From NCBI RefSeq assembly GCF_016055025.1, contig NZ_JAECVW010000003.1: DNA of 64,000 nucleotides; one strand, written 5' to 3'. The position numbers were made by a program, and so were the translations under genes. Positions 58,305 through 64,000 of this stretch are shown one piece after another. The notes under the pieces were generated by a model. It was not told the origin of the DNA, ran no database searches, and saw nothing but the letters and a program-made list of their open reading frames with translations. Origin of the DNA: Thermoactinomyces intermedius (lineage in GTDB: Bacteria; Bacillota; Bacilli; Thermoactinomycetales; Thermoactinomycetaceae). Every line of letters begins with the position of its first letter. Position 1 is the stretch's first letter.

Positions 58305-59996
58305 ATGAGTTGGAAGTGGTTTTCGGCAGGTTGTGCGTTGTTGACGGCTTGTCTGCTCGGAGTGGCCGCATATCAGGAAAAAGAGGCATGGGACCGGACA
58401 TGGAGCCGGGGATCGGAAAAACTGGTGTTCAGCAAACAGGCCAATCCGGGTTTGGAAGTTCAAGGCGGAGAAAAAATCCGGTTGGAGGATTATGCCCAAA
58501 AACTGAATGCCAAACTGGATCAGCCTCAATGGGAACCGGTGCAGGCCGAATCCGTTTTTACGGTTTCCGGAAGCATCGGGAAGACAGAAAACCTGGCAGT
58601 TCCGTACCTGTGGGTGCACATCGAGTATCAGGGAAAGCCCAAACCGGGATTGCCCAAAACACACGATGAATACATTCCCGTGGAAAACGGGCGGTTCAGG
58701 AAAAATCTCCGGCTGTTTCAGGGGAAAGGGGATTATCGCGTTTATCTCCGGCTTCCGGACCGGGAAGAAAAAGAATACTTTTATTTGATGGCGGCTTTTA
58801 CCGTCCGCAATGCTTCCGACACATTGGCACGGGATGTGGCATACAGCATGCAAGCCCGGGAAGCGGGACTGAAGCTCTCTTCCCCGCTGTCAGGGTATGT
58901 CCGGTCGGATGAGGACGTCCGGATCCGCGGAGAGGTCAAAAAATCCGTGAAAAAACTGCTGGTGCAATTGAAAAAAGGAAATCATTCCTGGGAACGGGTC
59001 ATCCGGGTGACCGACGGGAAGTTTGAGGAGCGAATCCCTTTGCTGTTCGGGCAGGGGGTGCATCAGCTGAAGGTGTTGGTTCCCGACCGGGAAAAATGGG
59101 GGTTGTTTCGGGAAGGAGCCACGCTGTATGTTGATCACACGAAAAACATCGAGCGTGAACCGGTTGCCTATACCGAACTTTATGCCCAAAGGGGCATCCA
59201 ATTGGAAACGCCGGTGGCCAGCGGCGATACGGCCGGTTTGTCCTACCGCATTGCCGGACGGATTGATGCGACGGCACCTTATGCAAAAGAGACCACCCAT
59301 CTGATTGTCAAAACCAAAAAAGAGGGAGAAGAGGCAACCTATTTTCTGCCGGTGAATGATTTCCGCTTTGATGACCGGATATGGCTCCGGTTTGGCCCCG
59401 GAAAATATGAGGTGAACCTGTATGTTCCGGAAATCACAACGGAGAAACGGGATTATTTCCGTTTTTTTAAAGTGGCCCGGTTTGAGGTGAACAGTTCGGC
59501 AAAGCAGGATCTCCGGTATTTGCTTCCGTCCAGGGGCATCGAATCCGACAGTGCGGAGATTCAAAACCGGTCCAGGCAACTGGTGAACGGAGCTTCCACA
59601 CCGAGGGAAAAGGCAAAGGCCATCTATGATTATGTTGCCAAAAACATGATGTACGACATGGAAAAGTATCGGAAAAATGAATTCCAATGGTCGGACAGCG
59701 CGATCAAGTCGTTGCGCACAAAAAAAGGCATTTGCCAGGATTATGTGTTTTTGACGATTGCGCTTTTAAGAGCTGCCGGTTTGCCGGCCCGTTTTGTGGA
59801 AGGAAAAGCGGGGGGCCAACGCCATGCCTGGGTGGAAGTCCGGGTAAACGGGCGCTGGCTGGTGATGGATCCGACATGGGGTTCCGGGTACATAACGAAA
59901 GAGGGAACGTTTCAAAAAAGATACGATTCGCGTTATTTTGATCCTCCTTCTTCCTTGTTGGACAAAACGCACCGCCGCACGGGCATTGTTTATTGA
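58305..59996 (+). CDS. Secreted or membrane-anchored transglutaminase-like protein
   Basis: 563 aa. N-terminal signal or anchor segment FSAGCALLTACLLGVAAY (Cys residues at 10 and 16 could allow lipid modification, but the context is not a clean lipobox). Residues about 80-400 are repeated beta-rich domains. A transglutaminase-like domain at the C-terminus has catalytic KKGICQDYVFLTIALLRAAG (Cys), GQRHAWVEVRV (His) and VMDPTWGSG (Asp). Probably a protease-like or crosslinking cell-surface enzyme; substrate unknown. Here it takes the place that yerH (camS) has after ligA in Bacillus. Confidence 0.85.
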   Translation: MSWKWFSAGCALLTACLLGVAAYQEKEAWDRTWSRGSEKLVFSKQANPGLEVQGGEKIRLEDYAQKLNAKLDQPQWEPVQAESVFTVSGSIGKTENLAVPYLWVHIEYQGKPKPGLPKTHDEYIPVENGRFRKNLRLFQGKGDYRVYLRLPDREEKEYFYLMAAFTVRNASDTLARDVAYSMQAREAGLKLSSPLSGYVRSDEDVRIRGEVKKSVKKLLVQLKKGNHSWERVIRVTDGKFEERIPLLFGQGVHQLKVLVPDREKWGLFREGATLYVDHTKNIEREPVAYTELYAQRGIQLETPVASGDTAGLSYRIAGRIDATAPYAKETTHLIVKTKKEGEEATYFLPVNDFRFDDRIWLRFGPGKYEVNLYVPEITTEKRDYFRFFKVARFEVNSSAKQDLRYLLPSRGIESDSAEIQNRSRQLVNGASTPREKAKAIYDYVAKNMMYDMEKYRKNEFQWSDSAIKSLRTKKGICQDYVFLTIALLRAAGLPARFVEGKAGGQRHAWVEVRVNGRWLVMDPTWGSGYITKEGTFQKRYDSRYFDPPSSLLDKTHRRTGIVY

Positions 59997-59997
59997 C

Positions 59998-60030
59998 AAA
60001 AAAAGGGAACGGACGCGCATGCCGTTCCCC
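59998..60030 (-). terminator. Terminator of the thi operon
   Basis: On the minus strand GGGAACGG / CCGTTCCC followed by seven T residues (A run at 59998-60004 on plus). Confidence 0.8.
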
Positions 60031-60039
60031 GTCGTTTAT

Positions 60040-60789
60040 TTAATCCGTTCCCGACGCATCCGGCAACAACCAGTCTTCCAGCTGTTTCCGGAGGGATTCC
60101 CATGTTTTATCTCCCCGGAGGGAAAAACGGTTTTCCCTGGGGAATGGGACCTTCAACTCTTGATACACCTGCATCGGGCGTTTCGTCAAAACATAGATAC
60201 GATCAGAAAGGAGCAACGCCTCTTCAATGCTGTGTGTGATGAAAAGGACGGTGCGCCGTTCTTTTTTCAACAAAGCATCAAGCCATTTTTGCATGTGGGT
60301 TCGCGTCAGGGCATCCAATGCGCCGAAAGGTTCGTCCAAAAGCAGCCAGTCCTTTCCGCTGGCCAAGGTGCGCAAAAATGCCACCCGTTGTTGCATTCCC
60401 CCGCTCAGTTCATGGGGATACAGCGATTCCGCCCCGCTCAAGCCCGCGTTTTCCAAATACCGGCGGATTTGCTCCGGTTTCATTTTTTGATGGTTCAATT
60501 CACCGGGAAGAGCGATGTTTTCCGACACGGTCCGCCACGGGAAGAGGGACGGCTGTTGCGGCATGTAAGCGAAGTTGCCGCGTTTGCCGACGATGGACTG
60601 CCCGTTCCAAGTGATTTTACCTTCCGCCGGTTTTTCCAAGCCTCCGATCAGATGGAACAAGGTGCTTTTTCCGCTCCCGGACGGCCCGATCAAGGAAACG
60701 AATTCCTGTTCTTCGACCCGTAAGGAAAGGCCGGCGATGACCGGTCCGTTGCCATAAGAAAACGTGATGTTTTTCACTTCCAAAGTCAT
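60040..60789 (-). CDS. thiZ: Thiamine-precursor ABC transporter, ATPase
   Basis: 249 aa. Walker A LIGPSGSGKSTLFHLI, Q-loop YMPQQPSLFPWRTV, signature LSGGMQQRVAFLRTLASGKD, Walker B WLLLDEPFGALDALTR and the His of FITHSIEEALLLSD: the nitrate/taurine-type ATPase that partners NMT1-like binding proteins. Start ATG 60789 overlaps the permease stop by 4 bases. Part of the TPP-riboswitch operon, hence HMP or formylaminopyrimidine uptake. Confidence 0.9.
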   Translation of the reverse strand: MTLEVKNITFSYGNGPVIAGLSLRVEEQEFVSLIGPSGSGKSTLFHLIGGLEKPAEGKITWNGQSIVGKRGNFAYMPQQPSLFPWRTVSENIALPGELNHQKMKPEQIRRYLENAGLSGAESLYPHELSGGMQQRVAFLRTLASGKDWLLLDEPFGALDALTRTHMQKWLDALLKKERRTVLFITHSIEEALLLSDRIYVLTKRPMQVYQELKVPFPRENRFSLRGDKTWESLRKQLEDWLLPDASGTD

Positions 60790-61553
60790 CGGGAAGCCCT
60801 CCTTTGATTCCCTTTGCACACCGTTACCGCCCGCTCAAAGAGCGTGATCAAAGCGAAAAAGAAAAGGCTTAATCCGGCGACCAACAAAATGGTCACAAAG
60901 ACACGGTCGGTGCGGAAAGTGGACGAAGCCAGCTGCATCATCACCCCGATCCCGTTTTCCGCTCCCAGCCATTCGGCGATGACCGCTCCCATCACGCTGT
61001 AGGTGGCCGATAATTTCAAACCGGAAAAAAAGGCCGGCAAAGCCGACGGGCATTCACATTTGAAAAAAATTTGCATCCGGGAAGCGCCGGCCATTTTCAA
61101 ATAGGTCAGAAGGGTGCGATCCGTTTCAGCCAATCCGCCCAACAGCGAGACGGTGACAGGGAAGAAACAGATCAAGGCAACCACCAGAATTTTTGGAAAG
61201 ACGCCAAACCCGAACCACATCACAAGCAATGGCGCCAACGCAATCATCGGGATATTTTGCGACAAGATGATCAGCGGATAAACCATCCGGCGCAGGGTTG
61301 AAAATAAATGAAGCACGCCGGCGGTCAAAATGCCGATGACTGTCCCTGCGAAAAGGCCGCTGATGGCAATGCTCGCAGTTGCCCAAACGGGAGCGGGCAA
61401 TTGCCGGGCCGATGTGAGAAATTCTTTGCCGATTGCCGAAGGGGACGGAAGCACCCAAGGTTCAATGTGAAACAGGGAAACCGACATTTCCCATAAGAAC
61501 AACAGAAAAAGAACGAAACAGACAGGCATGCACCGTTTAACGATGTTCATCAT
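60786..61553 (-). CDS. thiX: Thiamine-precursor ABC transporter, permease
   Basis: 255 aa, six helices. The EAA-type loop GLAETDRTLLTYLKMAGASRM and LKLSATYSVMGAVIAEWLGAENGIG are BPD_transp_1 features. The N-terminus is MMNIVKRCMPVCFVLFLLFL. Its 5' end overlaps the MTH1187-type gene by 17 bases. Confidence 0.9.
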   Translation of the reverse strand: MMNIVKRCMPVCFVLFLLFLWEMSVSLFHIEPWVLPSPSAIGKEFLTSARQLPAPVWATASIAISGLFAGTVIGILTAGVLHLFSTLRRMVYPLIILSQNIPMIALAPLLVMWFGFGVFPKILVVALICFFPVTVSLLGGLAETDRTLLTYLKMAGASRMQIFFKCECPSALPAFFSGLKLSATYSVMGAVIAEWLGAENGIGVMMQLASSTFRTDRVFVTILLVAGLSLFFFALITLFERAVTVCKGNQRRASR

Positions 61554-61836
61554 ATTTTTTCGTCAACTCGCTTATCGAAATACCGTCCGGCTGGTACAAA
61601 ATTTTCACTTGGGCCAGGACGCTGCCGCAACCCATTTTCACCATTTCTTCATGGACTTTCTCAACGATTTTCAGTAGTTCGGGTAATTCCCCTTCCATGG
61701 TGGTTTCCAGAGGGCCGACGCGGTAACGGATTCCGGATTGATCGATCAGTTCAATCGCCCGGTCCACATAAGGAATCACATTTTCCCCGCGGGGGGTTCG
61801 CGGCAGGATTTGAAGGCTGACCAGTGCTTGGGCCAA
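61537..61836 (-). CDS. MTH1187/YkoF-type thiamine-binding protein
   Basis: 99 aa. The ferredoxin-like MTH1187 (DUF77) pattern AQALVSLQILPRTPRGENVI, YRVGPLETTMEGELPELLKI and HEEMVKMGCGSVLAQVKI. Such proteins bind thiamine or HMP-like ligands. Start TTG 61836, 8 bases after AAGGAGG; the ATG at 61866 lies inside thiY. Located between thiY and thiX, so part of the uptake system. Confidence 0.85.
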   Translation of the reverse strand: MAQALVSLQILPRTPRGENVIPYVDRAIELIDQSGIRYRVGPLETTMEGELPELLKIVEKVHEEMVKMGCGSVLAQVKILYQPDGISISELTKKYDEHR

Positions 61837-61837
61837 T

Positions 61838-62827
61838 TCAGTTTCCTCCTTCCGGCAAAAATTCATTGGTAAAGGCTTCTTTTGGTACGAATTTACCTTC
61901 CAAAAGGTGATGATCGCTCAGCCATTTGGCATAGCCTGCCCAGACTTCTTCTTTTTGCCATCCCCAAACTTTGGCATCATCCTTATAACGGGGGCTGATC
62001 CACGCCTGGCTTTTTTTCACCAGTTCGGGATTTAATTCCGGCACTTCCCGGATCAGAATGTCAGCCGCTTGATCAGGATGGTCCATGGCAAACTGGTAAC
62101 CTTTGCTGACGGCTTTCATAAAGGATTGAACGGTTTCTTTGTTTTGGCTGATTTGTTTTTCGCTGGTGATGAGAACCGGGGTGTAGTAGTCCAGAGCATG
62201 GTCATAATCTTTCAGGTAGACCATGTTCAGCTTTTCGCCGCGCAATTCGGCTTCAATGCCGGTCCATCCGTAATAAATCCACATAAAGTCGATGTTTTGT
62301 TTGGACGCTTGGAAAAAGTCGACGTTTCCGGTGTTGATGATTTTGACTTTGTTTGCATCGGCCTGATCTTTTTCCATCAAAGAAGTCAGCATCTGTTTTT
62401 CAACCGGCGAACCGAAGCCGCCGTAGACTTTGCCTTCAAAATCTTTCGGTCGTTGAATCTGTTTGTCACGGAGAGAGGCAAAGCCGGAAGTGTTATGTTG
62501 CAACACGGCCGCGATGGAAACGATCGGAATCCCTTGGGTCCGGGCATGGGTGACGTTTTCTTGAAAACTGACGCCAAAATCGGCCTGCCCGGAAGCGACC
62601 ATTTGCTCTGCGCCGCTGTTGCCGGGTTGGATGATTTGAACATCAAGCCCTTGTTCTTTGAAATAGCCCTTTACTTTTGCCACGTACAGTCCGGTGTGAT
62701 TGGTGTTCGGGGTCCAGTCGAGCACGATTTTGACCGTTTGTTTGGAAGGGGCCCCGGTTCCGGAACATGCCGAAAGTAACAAGGCGAACAAGGTGAAAAG
62801 TGCCGTGAGCACCAGACGTTGTTTCAT
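61838..62827 (-). CDS. thiY: Thiamine-precursor (HMP/FAMP) binding lipoprotein
   Basis: 329 aa. Lipobox LLLSACSG (Cys at residue 21). NMT1/THI5-like domain: VKIVLDWTPNTNHTGLYVAK, GNSGAEQMVASGQADFGVSF, GGFGSPVEKQMLTSLM and NIDFMWIYYGWTGIEAELR. Binds formylaminopyrimidine or HMP for the ThiXZ importer. First gene after the TPP riboswitch and attenuator. Confidence 0.94.
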   Translation of the reverse strand: MKQRLVLTALFTLFALLLSACSGTGAPSKQTVKIVLDWTPNTNHTGLYVAKVKGYFKEQGLDVQIIQPGNSGAEQMVASGQADFGVSFQENVTHARTQGIPIVSIAAVLQHNTSGFASLRDKQIQRPKDFEGKVYGGFGSPVEKQMLTSLMEKDQADANKVKIINTGNVDFFQASKQNIDFMWIYYGWTGIEAELRGEKLNMVYLKDYDHALDYYTPVLITSEKQISQNKETVQSFMKAVSKGYQFAMDHPDQAADILIREVPELNPELVKKSQAWISPRYKDDAKVWGWQKEEVWAGYAKWLSDHHLLEGKFVPKEAFTNEFLPEGGN

Positions 62828-62869
62828 GTTTTTTTACTCCTTCCTGGTTGCATGCAAAGGGGAAGACAC

Positions 62870-62898
62870 AAAAAAGCACCCCTGATGAAGGGATGCTT
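62870..62898 (-). terminator. Attenuator terminator downstream of the TPP riboswitch
   Basis: On the minus strand AGCATCCC / GGGGTGCT followed by TTTTTT, between the aptamer and the thiY start. Confidence 0.85.
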
Positions 62899-62917
62899 GT
62901 TCTTGTCTGAAACCATG

Positions 62918-63012
62918 CGCAATCCCTACGCCGGCATAATCCGGATCAGGTTGTGAGGGTCAGTGTATCGGTACACTTTCTCAGCCGGCCAATCTCCGGC
63001 TCCCCTTTGCAG
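62918..63012 (-). ncRNA. TPP riboswitch (THI element)
   Basis: The minus strand shows GGGGAGCC at 63005-62998, the conserved GGCTGAGA (62988-62981), ACCCTCACAACCTGATC and GGATTATGCCGGCGTAGGGA near the 3' side, all hallmark TPP aptamer sequences in order. It lies ahead of an intrinsic terminator and the thiY-thiX-thiZ genes, so thiamine pyrophosphate should cause premature termination. Confidence 0.97.
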
Positions 63013-63100
63013 GTATTTTTTGTGGTTTTGGCATCATTATAACGAATGGATGAAATCATTGTCTATTATATATGATTACAATTATTTACAAAAGGGATTC

Positions 63101-63129
63101 TTTCTCGTGGGTTTTACCCGTGCTATACT
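63101..63129 (+). promoter_or_regulatory. Promoter for the rluA-type gene
   Basis: Extended -10 TG-C-TATACT (63121-63129) with a weak -35 TTTCTC (63101-63106) at 17 bases. Confidence 0.5.
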
Positions 63130-63168
63130 AGAAACGTTTGGAATCATCATGTCTTTTTGAGGTGTTTC

Positions 63169-64000
63169 ATGAAGAACCAGATTCAATTCACCCATGTCGT
63201 TTCCGGAGAAGAAGACGGGAAAATGCTGAAACAAATTCTCCGCAACAAGTACCGTTTTTCCAAAAGAATGATGACCCGCCTGAAAAGGAACCGGTTGGTC
63301 ACGGTCAACGGCAAAGAGCGGTATTTTACGAGCCGGGTCACGGAAGGGGACCGGATTGAAATCCGCTATATGGAAGAGGAATCGGAAACCGTGCTCCCCC
63401 AACCCGTTCCTTTTGACATTGTCGAAGAAGATGAAGATTTGATCGTGATTGACAAGCCGCCCGGTCTGGTGGTCCACCCCACGCGCGGCTATAAGGAAGG
63501 CACTTTGGCCAACGGGTTGATTTACCATTGGGAACAAAGAGGGGAACGAAGAAAGTTCCGGCCGGTGACCCGGCTGGACCGCGACACATCCGGACTGATG
63601 GTGGTGGCCAAACATGCATACACGCATGCTTTTTTGGCGGCCCAAATGGAAAAAAAACATTATGAACGAAGCTATCATGCCGTTGTCCACGGGCAGGTGG
63701 AAACTGACAGCGGCACCATCGACAAGCCCATTCAAATGTTGCCGGAGGAAAAAGGGGGACGCGTCGTTTCTGAGGAAGGCGTCCGGGCCGTCACCCACTT
63801 TCAGGTCGTCAAGCGCTTCCGGGAAGCCACCTTGTTGCGTTTGTGGTTGGAAACCGGCCGCACGCATCAGATCCGGATTCATTTGGCATCCATCGGGCAT
63901 CCCATCATTGGCGATCCCTTGTACGGGACCGGGGATGACCAACATCTGATCGGGCGGCAAGCCTTGCACGCTTCTTACCTCCGTTTGCTTCATCCCCGGT
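63169..64000 (+). CDS. RluA-family pseudouridine synthase, 3' end outside window
   Basis: About 277 visible codons with the frame open at the end. An S4-like domain (residues about 17-60: MMTRLKRNRLVTVNGK) precedes the catalytic core, with DLIVIDKPPGLVVHPT and RLDRDTSGLMVVAKHAYTHA (catalytic Asp in the RLDRDTSG motif) and LETGRTHQIRIHLASIGHPI further on. It isomerises uridines in rRNA or tRNA; which site cannot be told from the fragment. ATG 63169 has GAGGTG at 6 bases. Confidence 0.95.
   Translation, partial: MKNQIQFTHVVSGEEDGKMLKQILRNKYRFSKRMMTRLKRNRLVTVNGKERYFTSRVTEGDRIEIRYMEEESETVLPQPVPFDIVEEDEDLIVIDKPPGLVVHPTRGYKEGTLANGLIYHWEQRGERRKFRPVTRLDRDTSGLMVVAKHAYTHAFLAAQMEKKHYERSYHAVVHGQVETDSGTIDKPIQMLPEEKGGRVVSEEGVRAVTHFQVVKRFREATLLRLWLETGRTHQIRIHLASIGHPIIGDPLYGTGDDQHLIGRQALHASYLRLLHPR

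Noticed and set aside
58187..58669. 160-codon frame overlapping the transglutaminase-like gene
   Set aside because: Runs through the ligA terminator and is out of frame with the well-supported gene.

Overview
The window reads as the chromosome of a moderate-GC, Gram-positive Bacillales-type bacterium. Supporting signs are AGGAGG-type ribosome binding sites, several lipoproteins, PerR- and Fur-type boxes that match Bacillus consensus, PcrB-PcrA-LigA, YerB/YerC and YkuS homologues, and a GatAB-DgkB-RlmCD block. A Thermoactinomycetaceae-like member is my best guess, but that is inference from gene content and not a measured identity. No rRNA, tRNA, CRISPR array, intact insertion sequence or phage module was seen.

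Layout. 1-10.9 kb is a housekeeping block: gatA (5' end outside the window), gatB, a small membrane protein, a CbiX-like chelatase, YkuS, HupE/UreJ, 6-phosphogluconate dehydrogenase, an NCS2 purine permease with a PurBox-like repeat, dgkB and rlmCD. 10.9-27.2 kb is accessory: AT-rich stretches, decayed coding fragments, and many small regulator/effector pairs (TetR+DHA2 efflux pump, ahpCF with a PerR box, MerR/TipA type, nucleotidyltransferase, DUF2975+XRE, AraC-GyrI, TetR+methyltransferase with twin operators, acyltransferase 3). The 3' end of the AraC-GyrI gene and its terminator occur three times between 20.2 and 24.1 kb.

27.2-31.3 kb (minus strand) is a polymorphic toxin locus. A secreted or membrane-targeted protein with a C-terminal non-specific nuclease is followed directly by a YezG-family immunity gene and then an acidic protein of unknown family. 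The immunity/unknown pair is repeated a second time, and a frameshifted third immunity relic lies beyond. 31.6-36.3 kb carries a lic-type phosphocholine locus: a nucleotidyltransferase (LicC-like), a LicB-like DMT transporter, a three-domain HTH/nucleotidyltransferase/choline-kinase fusion, and LicD. 

36.4-51.6 kb mixes an AbrB-type regulator, alkaline phosphatase, DegV, an S66 carboxypeptidase, a Fur-controlled siderophore ABC transporter (four genes), an FAD oxidase, a nitroreductase, a cell-wall amidase, a cyclophilin, a CidA/CidB pair, and an MFS/LysR divergent pair. 51.7-58.2 kb is the yerB-yerC-pcrB-pcrA-ligA block. It is followed by a transglutaminase-like protein, a minus-strand thiamine-precursor transporter operon (thiY, MTH1187-type, thiX, thiZ) behind a TPP riboswitch and attenuator, and the 5' part of an RluA-family pseudouridine synthase that runs off the window.
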